Shown: positions 23,851 to 34,202, counted from the first letter of the stretch. The stretch is DNA of 64,000 nucleotides from Owenweeksia sp. (GCA_002695025.1 NZNV01000008.1:186001-250000), one strand, 5' to 3'. Numbers and translations are program-made. Notes: generated from the letters alone by a model not told the origin.

Positions 23851-24630
23851 TCAATTGGCTTCCTCAGCTTCAGCTTCTTCAGCCTGTCCGGCTTTCTTAG
23901 CGGCTTTCTTGATCTTTTCGTTGGATGATTTATCCTTGTCAGCCTTACGCTCAGCCAGACCTCCTTTGATATAGTCGGTAGCCTTTCTTACCATCACCTC
24001 GATAGACTTGGTAGCGTCATCATTGGCAGGAATAGCAAAATCCACCGCCTGAGGATCAGAATTGGTATCCACGATAGCAAAGGTGGGAATACCCAGTTTT
24101 TGGGCTTCGGCCACAGCAATGTGCTCCTTGTTGATATCCACGATGAAAAGCGCTCCTGGAAGGCGGGTCATTTCAGAGATGGAACCCAATTGTTTTTCCA
24201 GTTTGGCACGCTGACGGTCTACCTGCAGCCTTTCCTTTTTAGAAAGGGTATTAAAGGTTCCGTCCTCTTTCATCTTGTCAATACCCTGCATCTTTTTTAC
24301 CGCCTTACGGATGGTAACAAAGTTGGTGAGCATACCACCAGGCCAGCGCTCCGTAATGTAAGGCATGTTTACGCCACCTGCAGCTTCGGCTACAATTTCC
24401 TTAGCTTGCTTTTTGGTAGCTACATAAAGAATCTTACGTCCTGAAGCGGCTATCTTGGCCAGGGCTTCGCCAGCTCTTTCGAGTTTGGCCTGTGTTTTAT
24501 AAAGATCAATGATGTGAATCCCGTTGCGCTCCATAAAGATGTAGGGAGCCATGTTGGGATTCCATTTGCGGGTAAGATGGCCGAAGTGTACTCCGGCATC
24601 CAGCATTTCCTTAATGTTGTCGTTTGCCAT
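23851..24630 (-). CDS. rpsB: 30S ribosomal protein S2
   Basis: S2 binds late in 30S assembly near the platform. The 259-residue protein shows GVHFGHLTRKWNPNMAPYIF, GIHIIDLYKT and PGALFIVDINKEHIAVAEA, all family signatures. The C-terminus carries a charged extension of lysines and then glutamates (KKAGQAEEAEAEEAN) as in other Bacteroidota. Confidence 0.97.
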   Translation of the reverse strand: MANDNIKEMLDAGVHFGHLTRKWNPNMAPYIFMERNGIHIIDLYKTQAKLERAGEALAKIAASGRKILYVATKKQAKEIVAEAAGGVNMPYITERWPGGMLTNFVTIRKAVKKMQGIDKMKEDGTFNTLSKKERLQVDRQRAKLEKQLGSISEMTRLPGALFIVDINKEHIAVAEAQKLGIPTFAIVDTNSDPQAVDFAIPANDDATKSIEVMVRKATDYIKGGLAERKADKDKSSNEKIKKAAKKAGQAEEAEAEEAN

Positions 24631-24723
24631 TTTAATAATTGTTTACTTTCTCTAAAATCAATCTACCGGTGGTTAATACGTACGTAAAGCGCCCGGCAAA
24701 TTTGGATACTAAACCAAATGATA

Positions 24724-25110
24724 TTAACGCTTGGAGAATTGGAACTTCTTACGTGCCTTCTTCTGACCGAACTTTTTACGCTCAACCATACGGGGGTCAC
24801 GGGTAAGAAGACCTTCAGGCTTCAATTCACCTCTCCACTCAGGGTTGATCTCACACAGGGCGCGTGAAATTCCCAGACGGATGGCTTCAGCCTGACCGGT
24901 AATACCGCCACCTTCAACGTTTACCTTTACATCGTAATTACCGAAAGTATCGGTAAGACGGAAAGGCTGCTCCACTTTGTAATGAAGAGGAGTAGTGCTG
25001 AAGTAGCTCTTGTAATCCTTCTCGTTAATGGTAATACCACCTTTTCCTTCCTGCACAAAAACACGTGCAATGGAAGTTTTTCTTCTACCAATGGTGTGGG
25101 TTACTGCCAT
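24724..25110 (-). CDS. rpsI: 30S ribosomal protein S9
   Basis: The 128-residue protein begins with the family motif [13 protein letters not shown] and ends with the conserved basic tail KKFQFSKR, which reaches the P-site tRNA. It lies only 5 bp downstream of rplM, so the two are co-transcribed and probably co-translated. Confidence 0.97.
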   Translation of the reverse strand: MAVTHTIGRRKTSIARVFVQEGKGGITINEKDYKSYFSTTPLHYKVEQPFRLTDTFGNYDVKVNVEGGGITGQAEAIRLGISRALCEINPEWRGELKPEGLLTRDPRMVERKKFGQKKARKKFQFSKR

Positions 25111-25115
25111 CTTTA

Positions 25116-25574
25116 TTATTTAATAATAGTATTTAAATCGATTGTTTTGGGTTTCTGCGCCTCTTGCTTATGCTCAGCTCCTTCGTATACATGAAGGTTA
25201 CGGAACAATTCACGGCCTAAGCGATTTTTAGGTAACATGCCCTTCACAGCGTTTTCAACGATCTTGATAGGCTGCTTCTGCAACAACTCCTTAGGAGTGC
25301 TGAAGCGCTGACCACCAGGAAAACCGGTGTGAGTAATGTACTCTTTAGACTCTTCCTTGCTTCCGCTCAGTTTTACAGAACCGGCATTGATCACCACAAC
25401 ATTATCTCCACAATCTACGTGTGGGGTAAAATTGGGCTTGTGCTTTCCTCTTAACATATAAGCTACTTTAGAAGCCAATCTTCCCAAAGTCTGTCCTTCG
25501 GCATCAACCAATACCCAGTTTTTTTCTGCGGTTTGTTTGTTTGCGGATACAGTTTTATAACTGATAGTATTCAC
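25116..25574 (-). CDS. rplM: 50S ribosomal protein L13
   Basis: The 152-residue L13 protein shows [19 protein letters not shown] near residue 20, [10 protein letters not shown], and [14 protein letters not shown]13 is an early-assembling 50S protein. It is the first gene of the rplM-rpsI-rpsB-tsf series. The 214-bp region upstream, shared with a divergent metalloprotease gene, has no perfect TAnnTTTG on this strand. Confidence 0.97.
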   Translation of the reverse strand: MNTISYKTVSANKQTAEKNWVLVDAEGQTLGRLASKVAYMLRGKHKPNFTPHVDCGDNVVVINAGSVKLSGSKEESKEYITHTGFPGGQRFSTPKELLQKQPIKIVENAVKGMLPKNRLGRELFRNLHVYEGAEHKQEAQKPKTIDLNTIIK

Positions 25575-25758
25575 AACTGTTTTATTTTAAGCCTGTTACA
25601 ATTAGCGTATTACCTCCCCCAAAAAGGGGCTGCGAATTTACAACTAAATTTCTGAATTACCCAAACATCTTGTTCTATAAAATATTGAAAACTACAACCT
25701 AAGCTCTCAAACCACCAAACGCATAGCGCATTTGCTTCGTAAATAAATGTAGAAGGCT

Positions 25759-25766
25759 TACTTTTG
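25759..25766 (+). promoter_or_regulatory. -7 promoter element of the M43 metalloprotease gene
   Basis: TACTTTTG is a perfect TAnnTTTG match, 22 bp before the ATG at 25789. A TTTG at 25731-25734 is a possible -33 element, with a slightly long 24-bp gap. Confidence 0.6.
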
Positions 25767-25788
25767 GCTTCCTTTTAGAAAACTGGAA

Positions 25789-27852
25789 ATGAAAAAGATT
25801 ACCCTATTTTTTGCCGCATTACTTATTACAACTATGGCCTTCGGCCAACATAAACATGGTAACTGGTGTATCACAGACCAGATCACTCAGGATCTGATGC
25901 AGAACGATCCTGATTTTGCCCAGAAATACCAGGAGAGCCGTAACCTTATAAACGAAACGGTGGCTGCTCAGAACAAGCAGAAGAAGCAAGCCATTACCTA
26001 CATCATACCGGTGGTATTCCACGTAATTTACAACGATTACCGCGACAATATCTCCCGGGCCCAGATCGAAGACGGGTTGCGAGTACTCAACGAAGACTTC
26101 CGCAGGATGAACGCAGATACCAGTAATACGCGTGCCATCTTTAAAGGTGTTGCCGCTGATATAGAAGTGGAATTCCGCCTGGCCAAAAAGGACCCCCAGG
26201 GTAATTGTACAGATGGTATCACCCGCACACAGTCCGCACTATCCATCAATGCCCGCGATAATGTAAAAGGCCTGGTGAGCTGGGATAACAGCAAATACTT
26301 TAATATTTGGGTAGTAAACAGTATTAATCCTCAGGGTAACCCCGGAATGGTATTGGGTTACGCTTACCTGCCCCAGGCAGGCCAATCGGGCTCAAGGGAC
26401 GGAATGGTCATCCGTCATGATCGGGTAGGTACCATAGGGACTTCTACCGGTGAGGGCCGCACTATTTCTCACGAATCCGGCCACTACCTGGGCCTGCTTC
26501 ACCCTTTTAACGGTAATTCCTGTACCATTGGTGACGGAGTTAGTGACACTCCTCCCGTGGCTGCCGCCAACTTCGGTTGCGACCTGACCTCCAACTCTTG
26601 CCATAATGACAATCCTGACCTTCCCGATATGATCGAGAACTACATGGACTATGCTGACGACAACTGCCAGAACATCTTCACTCTTGGTCAGAAATCCATT
26701 ATGCGGGCTACCCTCCAGAATAGCAGCCTTCGCCTGAACCTCAGGAGTACATCAAACCTTACGGCTACCGGAGTGAACAGTCCTCCCCCCTGCCAGCCTA
26801 CTGCCATTTTTGAAGCGGAACGCAAAGTTATTTGTGCCGGTGAATCCATCGATTTTACGGATATGACCGAAGACGGAGATCCTACTATCTGGAGCTGGAG
26901 TTTCCCCGGAGGTTCTCCTGCTACCTCCAGCCAGCCCAATCCCACCGTAACTTACGCCAATCCAGGCTTGTATGATGTTACTTTAACCGTGGGCAATTCT
27001 GCCGGACAAGACTCTGTAACTTATTCCAAACTTATTTATGTAAAAGGGGTGGGATCATCCGTACACTATCCCAACTGGAGTGAAAGCTTTGAAGGAGCTT
27101 CGCTGCCCACACCTGATGTAACGGTAGTAGATGGTGGTGACGGTATTGCATTTGAGATCACTCCGGATGCTGCCAGTGCAGGAAGCCAGTCCCTTAAGCT
27201 CAATAATTTCACTTCTACCGTTATGGGTGAAATTGATGAAGTTATATCACCCGCCATCACCACTATATTTACTGAAAACCTTTCGCTCAGTTTTGATTAT
27301 GCCTTTGCAGCCAGGCAGACTTCCAATGAAGATGAGCTGAACGTTTATGCTTCACTGGACTGTGGGGAAACCTGGATATTGAGACGTTTTTACCGTGGCG
27401 GGCAGTTGCGCACAGGCGCCAATACTACCCAGCCCTACGTTCCTGCAGCCAACGAATGGACCACGCAAACCATCAACTTTAACGCCTACGTGGGACCAGA
27501 CCCTCTGCTTATTAAGTTTGAATTTATAAACGGTGGCGGAAACAACTTCTATCTGGATAACATCAACTTCACTGGTACTATTGGTACGGAAGAGTATTTC
27601 AGCGATCGGTTGCAGGTATTTCCTAACCCTGCCAGTAATCGCTTCACCATTCAATCCGAACAGTTTGAGTTGAACGGCTCCGTTCTTACGCTGAGCGATA
27701 TGACCGGCAAGCAGATCCTGCAAACCACCCTGGAAACCAATAACCGTAGCTATTCCGTGGACGCTGCTGCTTTTGGTCTTACACCGGGTGTGTACCTGCT
27801 TACCCTTGAAAACGAAGGCCGGATAGCCAATAAAAAACTTATTCTGGAATAA
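25789..27852 (+). CDS. T9SS-secreted M43-family zinc metalloprotease with PKD domain
   Basis: This 687-residue protein has a signal peptide to about residue 19 and a short propeptide. A pappalysin-type M43 protease domain covers about 70-310. The extended zinc motif HESGHYLGLLH (228-238) includes catalytic E229, and the Met-turn sits at M286 in ENYMDYADD. A PKD domain follows at about 338-425 (WSWSFPGG, then GLYDVTLTV), then a jelly-roll-like module at about 430-600 (NWSESFEGASLP...FYLDNINF), and a T9SS type A sorting domain at about 612-687. It should digest extracellular protein at or beyond the cell surface. Two small envelope genes follow on the same strand. Confidence 0.93.
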   Translation: MKKITLFFAALLITTMAFGQHKHGNWCITDQITQDLMQNDPDFAQKYQESRNLINETVAAQNKQKKQAITYIIPVVFHVIYNDYRDNISRAQIEDGLRVLNEDFRRMNADTSNTRAIFKGVAADIEVEFRLAKKDPQGNCTDGITRTQSALSINARDNVKGLVSWDNSKYFNIWVVNSINPQGNPGMVLGYAYLPQAGQSGSRDGMVIRHDRVGTIGTSTGEGRTISHESGHYLGLLHPFNGNSCTIGDGVSDTPPVAAANFGCDLTSNSCHNDNPDLPDMIENYMDYADDNCQNIFTLGQKSIMRATLQNSSLRLNLRSTSNLTATGVNSPPPCQPTAIFEAERKVICAGESIDFTDMTEDGDPTIWSWSFPGGSPATSSQPNPTVTYANPGLYDVTLTVGNSAGQDSVTYSKLIYVKGVGSSVHYPNWSESFEGASLPTPDVTVVDGGDGIAFEITPDAASAGSQSLKLNNFTSTVMGEIDEVISPAITTIFTENLSLSFDYAFAARQTSNEDELNVYASLDCGETWILRRFYRGGQLRTGANTTQPYVPAANEWTTQTINFNAYVGPDPLLIKFEFINGGGNNFYLDNINFTGTIGTEEYFSDRLQVFPNPASNRFTIQSEQFELNGSVLTLSDMTGKQILQTTLETNNRSYSVDAAAFGLTPGVYLLTLENEGRIANKKLILE

Positions 27853-27878
27853 TTCATCGCAGACCTTAACCTTTTTTA

Positions 27879-28607
27879 ATGAAACACCTTATTCAGTGCG
27901 CCTTACTGCTTATCCTGAGCAGTAAGGTTGCCTTTGCTCAAATCGATAGTACCCGCACAACGGTAAGTTTTTTCATATCTCCGACTCCTCAAACTTTTAT
28001 GGTAGGTGACTCTCTACTGGTTACCGGTAATAAAATGAAGCTGGAACCTGGTACCTATCCTATTAAAGCATGGATTCCCACTTATGAATTGATTGACACT
28101 TCTTTGACCGTTAAAACCGGGGCTAAGCCATTTAAATTCATGTTAAGGGCGGAAAAACGGTCTCCCGCTTATCTTGAATATCTGGCAAAATCAAGTGAAT
28201 ATCAGACACAGAAGACACTAAATTTTACTTTACCGGTGATTGCCACGAGTATTTTGGCCGGAACCGCCACCTATACTTATTTCAAGGCACAATCCCAATA
28301 TGAAGATGCTAATAAAGCATTGAAGCTATACCGCAATGAGAACCGGCCCGATAAGCTTGATGAAGGATATACAGAATTTGACAATACAAGAGAGGCTTAT
28401 CGCCAAAACATAATCAGCTTTTACTCCCAGGTGGGAGCTCTGGCTATTAGCAGCTATTTTCTTTACCGCGGTATAAAATGGTTAAGACAAAATAAAGCTC
28501 CTCAGTATAAGGAAGAGAAAAACCCCCTGGCTCTTACTTCCATGTCGGCATCACCAACTATAGGAAATACCAATGGGCTTGTACTAGGATTAACCTTTAG
28601 CTTTTAA
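27879..28607 (+). CDS. Membrane protein with PEGA-like N-terminal domain, unknown function
   Basis: This 242-residue protein has a signal peptide (ending KVAFAQ) and a PEGA-like beta-domain at about 30-95 (KLEPGTYPIKAWIPTYELID). Two hydrophobic segments at about 117-133 and 180-195 flank a charged helical stretch. It lies 26 bp after the metalloprotease gene and 4 bp before the next lipoprotein gene, so the three probably form an operon. PEGA domains are usually found in surface or envelope proteins. No catalytic motif is visible and I cannot name a function. Confidence 0.7.
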   Translation: MKHLIQCALLLILSSKVAFAQIDSTRTTVSFFISPTPQTFMVGDSLLVTGNKMKLEPGTYPIKAWIPTYELIDTSLTVKTGAKPFKFMLRAEKRSPAYLEYLAKSSEYQTQKTLNFTLPVIATSILAGTATYTYFKAQSQYEDANKALKLYRNENRPDKLDEGYTEFDNTREAYRQNIISFYSQVGALAISSYFLYRGIKWLRQNKAPQYKEEKNPLALTSMSASPTIGNTNGLVLGLTFSF

Positions 28608-28611
28608 CAAT

Positions 28612-29094
28612 ATGGCACGAAGAATCACCAGCTTATTCATGGCAATACTTCTTGCCACTGGCTGTTTTAAGACCGACATATTTGATTACGATGAAAAGGA
28701 GAATTTCCTTACTTCGGATTTTTACCAAAGTAAGTTAGATGATTTCGAATTGGTCATACAGGATATTCAACTGTTCGATCCCCAACCCTCTCCCTTTGGA
28801 GGCACCTCCTATGCCTACAGCATCACCTATGGTATAGAGGAGGATTTTTATCAGGACCTCAGGCAAAACTGGGATGGAGAAATACTACTCAGCCGTACAG
28901 TAAATACTCAATTAAAACTCTACCAGGAACACATAGTGGATGATAGTGCCCGCCTGTTTTTCACCGATACCATTGGCCGGAAAACTTTCCCTTTTACATC
29001 CACCATCAAAGTAGACCTTATTCTTAAAACTATTGCCAATAATGCTGTTATGGCGCGTGTGCCCAGCCAGGGTACCGTAGAAGCCAAACTTTAA
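28612..29094 (+). CDS. Small lipoprotein of unknown function
   Basis: This 160-residue protein has a lipoprotein signal peptide with lipobox LATGC (Cys about 19), followed by an acidic segment (TDIFDYDEKENF). The rest is predicted beta-strands with no family I recognise. It lies 4 bp after the PEGA-like gene and ends 2 bp from the stop of convergent polA. Confidence 0.65.
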   Translation: MARRITSLFMAILLATGCFKTDIFDYDEKENFLTSDFYQSKLDDFELVIQDIQLFDPQPSPFGGTSYAYSITYGIEEDFYQDLRQNWDGEILLSRTVNTQLKLYQEHIVDDSARLFFTDTIGRKTFPFTSTIKVDLILKTIANNAVMARVPSQGTVEAKL

Positions 29095-29096
29095 AC

Positions 29097-31889
29097 TTAA
29101 TGCGCTTCCAGCCAGTTGCCTCCCTGGCCAAAATCCACCAATAAAGGCACTTTGGTTTCCACCGCACTTTCCATAGCCTCTTTAATAAGGGGCTTTATTT
29201 TTTCCACTTCGGTTTTGGGTGCATCAAATACCAGTTCGTCATGCACCTGCAATACCATTTTGGACTCAAAGCCTTGTGCTTTCAATTCATCATGGATGCG
29301 TATCATGGCGATCTTGATAATATCCGCAGCGCTTCCCTGGATAGGAGCATTTACAGCATTTCGTTCTGCATGGCCGCGCACCACTGCATTCCTTGAATTG
29401 ATATCCTTAAGGTACCGCTTACGGCCCATCATGGTTTCTACGTAACCATGTTTACGGGCAAACTCCTTTTGCGTTTCAATATATTCATGGATGCCAGGGT
29501 AGGTCTGAAAATAAGACTTGATGATCTCCGCAGCTTCAGAACGCGACAAGGTGGTCTGCTGGCTCAGACCAAAGGCACTTACTCCATAAATAATACCGAA
29601 GTTCACTGTTTTGGCATTGCTCCGCTGTTCGCGAGTAACCTCTTCCAGAGAAACCCCAAAAACCTTGGCTGCCGTGGCAGCATGGATATCTTCACCTTTA
29701 ATAAAGGCCTCCATCATACTTTCATCTTTGCTCAGCTCCGCTATAAGCCGCAATTCTATCTGCGAATAGTCAGCTGCAAGGATAAGGTGGTCATCGTTAC
29801 GGGGAATGAATGCTTTACGTACTTCACGGCCACGTTCGGTACGGATGGGAATATTCTGCAGGTTGGGATTATTGGAACTTAGCCTTCCCGTAGCCGCCAC
29901 TGCCTGGTTAAAGGAGGTATGGATCCGATTGGTAGTTGGACTAACCAATCCTGGCAAGGCATCCACGTAGGTGGACTTGAGTTTTACCGCCTGGCGGTAA
30001 TCCAGTATGGTTTGTGCTATCTCATGCTCTTTGGCCAGCTCCAGCAATACATCTTCAGAAGTGGAATACTGCCCGCTCTTGGTCTTTTTAGGTTTGGCCA
30101 GGAGCTTCATCTTATCAAAAAGTACTTCGCCCAGCTGCCGGGGTGAACCGATGTTAAAATCAGCCCCGCTCAACTCGTATATCTTTTTCTCATACAACGC
30201 AACATCCTGCTCCAGTTCTGAGGAAAGCCGGGCCAAAGCATCACAATCCAGGTTGATCCCTTCAGTTTCCATATCCGCCAGAACCGGCACCAGGGGTACT
30301 TCAATATCCCGGAATACCTTCATGGTTTCAGCTTCTTCCAGCCGGGGTTCAAATACCTGCTTCAGCTGAAAGGTGATATCCGCATCCTCACCCGCATATT
30401 CCTTTATTTTTTCGGGATCCACATCCCGCATGGTGCCCTGGTTCTTTCCTTTTTTACCGATCAGGCTCTCAATGCTCACCGGGCGGTAATTGAGATACGT
30501 TTCGGCCAGTACATCCATATTGTGACGCATATCCGGCTGTATGAGGTAATGCGCCAGCATGGTATCAAAGAAGGGTCCCTTTACCTCTACTCCATAATTC
30601 TTGAGAATGGAAATATCGTATTTCAGGTTCTGGCCGATCTTTTCAATGTCTTCCCCTTCAAAAAAGGGCTGGAACTCTTTGGCAATAGCCTCTTCTTCTC
30701 CTGCCGGCACATTTACATAATAGGCCACTCCCGGACTATAGCTGAACGCTATACCTACCAGGTCAGCATCCGAAACTTCAATGTCCGTGGTTTCAGTGTC
30801 AAAACACACGGATTTTTGCTCCAGCAATTTTTTGAGCAAAAGCCTGCGCTCCACCGGATGATGGATCAGTTGGTACCAATGATCATGGGTTTCTATGGTC
30901 ATGAAACCGGCTGGGCTTTCCTCTTCTGGCGCTTCGCTTTCCATCGCCTGACCAAAAAGATCGGTCTGGCCGTTCTTTAAGGGAGCAGCCGCTGCGGGCT
31001 TTTCCATTTTCTCACCGGTTACTCTCTTGAGGAGGGTGCGAAATTCCAGTTCGGAAAACACCTCGTTGATCTTCTCTTCATCCGGATCATTCTTCTCAAA
31101 AAGTTCAGCGTCAAATTCTATGGGTGCATCGGTAAGTATACGGGCCAGTTTTTTGGACAATCGCCCCTGGGCTTCATTATCACGGATCTTTTCACCCAGT
31201 TTGCCTTTGATCTCATCGGCATTTTCGAGCATCGTTTCCATATCCCCGTATTCGGCCAGCAGCTTTTGTGCGGTTTTAGGTCCTACACCCGGGAAACCAG
31301 GAATATTATCCACGGCATCGCCCATCATACCGAGGTAGTCCACCACCTGCTCCACGCGTTCAATGCCAAATTTCTTTTTTACCTCTTCTACACCCCATAT
31401 CTCCGGTGGATTACCCATACGTCCTGGGCGGTACATCTTCACATGCTCTGTTACCAGCTGTCCGAAATCCTTATCCGGGGTCATCATAAACACCTCAAAC
31501 CCTTCCTTTTCCGCCTGGCAGGCCAGGGTTCCGATCACGTCATCCGCCTCGTAGCCATCCACTCCCAGGAAGGGAATGTTAAAGGCGTCCAGTATACGAC
31601 TGATGTAGGGAATGGATATTTTAATGGCCTCCGGGGTTTCATCCCGGTTGGCTTTATACGCTTCAAATTCCAGGTGCCTCACGGTGGGTTTGTCCGTATC
31701 GTATACTACGGCAATATGGGAAGGCTGCTGTTTCTCCAACACTTCCAGCATGGTGGTGGTAAAACCGAATATAGCGGAGGTATCCAATCCTTTGGAAGTG
31801 ACCCTTGGGTTACTGATAAAGGCAAAATAGGCCCTGTAGATCAGGGCATAGGCATCAAGAAGAAAAAGTTTCCTGGGGTTTTCAGACAT
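29097..31889 (-). CDS. polA: DNA polymerase I
   Basis: The 930-residue enzyme has the standard three parts. The 5'-nuclease domain covers about 1-290 (LLDAYALIYRAYFAF; DGYEADDVIGTLA; GFPGVGPKTAQKLL). The 3'-5' exonuclease covers about 335-520 with the DEDD-type acidic motif CFDTETTDIE near 363, so proofreading is probably retained. The polymerase domain fills the rest, with motif A LAADYSQIELRL, the O-helix KTVNFGIIYG, and motif C LQVHDELVFD. It fills repair gaps and removes Okazaki primers. Confidence 0.98.
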   Translation of the reverse strand: MSENPRKLFLLDAYALIYRAYFAFISNPRVTSKGLDTSAIFGFTTTMLEVLEKQQPSHIAVVYDTDKPTVRHLEFEAYKANRDETPEAIKISIPYISRILDAFNIPFLGVDGYEADDVIGTLACQAEKEGFEVFMMTPDKDFGQLVTEHVKMYRPGRMGNPPEIWGVEEVKKKFGIERVEQVVDYLGMMGDAVDNIPGFPGVGPKTAQKLLAEYGDMETMLENADEIKGKLGEKIRDNEAQGRLSKKLARILTDAPIEFDAELFEKNDPDEEKINEVFSELEFRTLLKRVTGEKMEKPAAAAPLKNGQTDLFGQAMESEAPEEESPAGFMTIETHDHWYQLIHHPVERRLLLKKLLEQKSVCFDTETTDIEVSDADLVGIAFSYSPGVAYYVNVPAGEEEAIAKEFQPFFEGEDIEKIGQNLKYDISILKNYGVEVKGPFFDTMLAHYLIQPDMRHNMDVLAETYLNYRPVSIESLIGKKGKNQGTMRDVDPEKIKEYAGEDADITFQLKQVFEPRLEEAETMKVFRDIEVPLVPVLADMETEGINLDCDALARLSSELEQDVALYEKKIYELSGADFNIGSPRQLGEVLFDKMKLLAKPKKTKSGQYSTSEDVLLELAKEHEIAQTILDYRQAVKLKSTYVDALPGLVSPTTNRIHTSFNQAVAATGRLSSNNPNLQNIPIRTERGREVRKAFIPRNDDHLILAADYSQIELRLIAELSKDESMMEAFIKGEDIHAATAAKVFGVSLEEVTREQRSNAKTVNFGIIYGVSAFGLSQQTTLSRSEAAEIIKSYFQTYPGIHEYIETQKEFARKHGYVETMMGRKRYLKDINSRNAVVRGHAERNAVNAPIQGSAADIIKIAMIRIHDELKAQGFESKMVLQVHDELVFDAPKTEVEKIKPLIKEAMESAVETKVPLLVDFGQGGNWLEAH

Positions 31890-31971
31890 TTGTACGAGAT
31901 ATTTCCGCTAAAATTAGCATTATTATCAGAGGCTAAGCAATAATGTACCTTTCAATTCGGTTGCACCATCC

Positions 31972-33207
31972 ATGAACTTATCCATACTCATAAGGCTGCT
32001 CATCGTAACAGTCATTCTCCTGATCATTGACCTGTATGCCTATCAGGCTGTGCGTACAGCTTTCCGGGAAAGCGCCTGGGCACGGTGGGTCTACTGGGGG
32101 ATTTCAGTGGGTGTACTGTTCTTTATTGCCTACGGCTTTTTCTCCTTCAGCCGCCAGGACGGACCGGGAGGGATGTTCCAGCTACTGGCGGGCACGGTGA
32201 TCCTCTTCCTGATCCCCAAACTTATACTCCTGGCTATTATGCTGGGGGAAGACGTTTGGAGGCTGCTGTCCGGCACTATGCGCAAGGTGGTCTACGGTAG
32301 CGAAACGGAATTCATAGTGGACCGCAGGAAATTCATCAGCCAGACAGCCTTGGTACTGGCCGCCATTCCTTTTGCAGGGATACTCCACGGCATCTGGAAG
32401 GGAAAGTACAATTACAACGTCATCCGAAAAACGCTGGGCTTTAAAGATCTTCCACCCGAATTTGACGGGCTTACCATCACCCAAATATCGGACATTCACT
32501 CCGGGAGTTTTGACAATGCGGAGAAGATCAGCTACGGAATAGACCTTATTAATGCCCAGCAATCGGACCTTATTCTTTTTACCGGTGACCTCGTCAATAA
32601 CAAGGCAGATGAAATGGACCCCTGGATAGATCACTTTGCACGCCTGGAAGCGCCAATGGGTAAATTCTCCATCCTGGGGAACCATGATTATGGCGACTAC
32701 ATTAACTGGCGCAGCAGTGAAGCGAAGGAGGAGAATATGCAAAAGCTATATCGAACGCATGAAAAACTGGGCTTTAAGCTACTCCGTAATGAACACGTAA
32801 AACTCCAGAAGGAAAACAATTCCATTAATATTGTGGGGGTGGAAAACTGGGGTGATCACTTTGTGAAGCATGGCGACCTGGATAAAGCCACCCATGGAGT
32901 AGGCGAGCAGGATTTTAATATTCTCATGTCACATGACCCTTCGCATTTTGATTCCGTGGTGAAGAAGTTCAACAAGTGGATGCACCTAACCTTGAGTGGA
33001 CATACACACGGTATGCAATTCGGGATTGAAATACCCGGTCTCATCAAATGGAGCCCGGTAAAATACCGCTACCCAAAATGGGCCGGGCTTTATGAGGATC
33101 TGGGGCGTTACCTCTATGTAAACCGTGGCTTTGGCTTCCTGGCCTTCCCCGGAAGGGTGGGAATATGGCCCGAAATTACCGTATTAACGCTTAAGAGAAA
33201 AGTTTAA
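31972..33207 (+). CDS. Membrane-anchored metallophosphoesterase
   Basis: This 411-residue protein has about four N-terminal hydrophobic segments (residues 5-120) and then a calcineurin-like phosphoesterase domain. The metal ligands are all visible: D and H in ITQISDIHSG, D and N in FTGDLVNN, N and H in LGNHDYGDY, and two histidines in LSGHTHGMQFG. This matches the YkuE/YaeI subfamily, of which some members act on lipid A precursors or phospholipids. The substrate here is not known. It converges with the S41 peptidase gene (4-bp overlap). Confidence 0.88.
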   Translation: MNLSILIRLLIVTVILLIIDLYAYQAVRTAFRESAWARWVYWGISVGVLFFIAYGFFSFSRQDGPGGMFQLLAGTVILFLIPKLILLAIMLGEDVWRLLSGTMRKVVYGSETEFIVDRRKFISQTALVLAAIPFAGILHGIWKGKYNYNVIRKTLGFKDLPPEFDGLTITQISDIHSGSFDNAEKISYGIDLINAQQSDLILFTGDLVNNKADEMDPWIDHFARLEAPMGKFSILGNHDYGDYINWRSSEAKEENMQKLYRTHEKLGFKLLRNEHVKLQKENNSINIVGVENWGDHFVKHGDLDKATHGVGEQDFNILMSHDPSHFDSVVKKFNKWMHLTLSGHTHGMQFGIEIPGLIKWSPVKYRYPKWAGLYEDLGRYLYVNRGFGFLAFPGRVGIWPEITVLTLKRKV

Positions 33208-34202
33208 CGCAACAGGTTAAGGGCTCTTTGCAATATCTGATCAACCCCCTGGGCATTGGTAGTGGGATTGTTGTTGAGGGCAATATCGGGTGGAATACCC
33301 AGCTCTATGTTGTAACCATCCGGAGTAAAGGAGGCGGTAGCTGAAAAGCGGTAACGCCAACCGTTGGGAAGCTCCTGGTCAATGGGAATGCCTCCACCAC
33401 CACCAGTCTGATCGCCCACTATACGCACATTAGCATAGTTACTGAGTATAGCCACAAAGGTGTTGGTAGCGGAGTAACAACTGCGGTTGGTGAGTACCAC
33501 TACCTCTCCTTCATAATGCCCGAAGGAGGAAGGACCGAAACTATAGGAAAGCCCATTGCCGAAGTCATCGAGGGCCGGCCCGGTTTTCTCAAAGGTGATC
33601 AGCGCGTTTTTCTTTTCGCTAATAAAGGTCTGGGCCAGCACAAAAGCATTGTTCAGGCTGCCGCCCCCATTGTCACGCACATCCACTATCACACCTTTGG
33701 TACCTTTAAAATAATCCAGCATTGCCTTTAGGTTCTTCTCTGAAAAACCGCTGGAAAAGCTGCCGTAATACAGGTAGCCTATGGAATCGATAAGGGTGTA
33801 TTTGAGGCCTCCGGCAATGCGATGATCCGGACCCAGGTAGTTGCGTTCCACCACATCGTAATTGAAATTTACCGGATAGCCCAGGTACCATTGCCAGTTG
33901 CGGCTGGTATTAAAAGGGGCCACCAGGTTAACATGACCATCCTCCAGATCGTACAACATACTATCCAAAATAGCGAATAGCTCTTCATCGGTGGTTTGGT
34001 CATCCACCATAGGGTCATAATGAACGCGTACCGAATCCCAGTTAATATCCTTCAGGCCAAAAAAGGAGTACTTATCCCGCACGGTTTCCCACAGTATATC
34101 AAAATTGGATTGAGGATCATTCTCCGGGTTTTTATCGATAAGTGCCTTTTCACAGGAAACTGTTAAAAGCAGGGCTAGTAGTATTAGAAGGATGTTTTTC
34201 AA
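33204..34202 (-). CDS. S41-family peptidase lipoprotein
   Basis: This 332-residue protein has a lipoprotein signal peptide (lipobox TVSC) and a C-terminal-processing-like S41 fold. The core shows GVIVDVRDNGGGSLNNAF and the nucleophile region VVLTNRSCYSATNTF, with the last Ser as candidate nucleophile. The lysine normally found in the GEKTxGKG loop is absent (GDQTGGGGG), so a lysine dyad is not evident; some S41 subgroups use other residues. Translation starts at TTG, which overlaps the stop of the upstream barrel gene (TTGA). It is the last of four coupled genes. Confidence 0.8.
   Translation of the reverse strand: MKNILLILLALLLTVSCEKALIDKNPENDPQSNFDILWETVRDKYSFFGLKDINWDSVRVHYDPMVDDQTTDEELFAILDSMLYDLEDGHVNLVAPFNTSRNWQWYLGYPVNFNYDVVERNYLGPDHRIAGGLKYTLIDSIGYLYYGSFSSGFSEKNLKAMLDYFKGTKGVIVDVRDNGGGSLNNAFVLAQTFISEKKNALITFEKTGPALDDFGNGLSYSFGPSSFGHYEGEVVVLTNRSCYSATNTFVAILSNYANVRIVGDQTGGGGGIPIDQELPNGWRYRFSATASFTPDGYNIELGIPPDIALNNNPTTNAQGVDQILQRALNLLR

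Noticed and set aside
25613-25630. CCCC-AAAAA-GGGG hairpin upstream of rplM
   Set aside because: The stem is very short and has no T tract or ligand-binding fold, so I do not call it a ribosomal leader or terminator.
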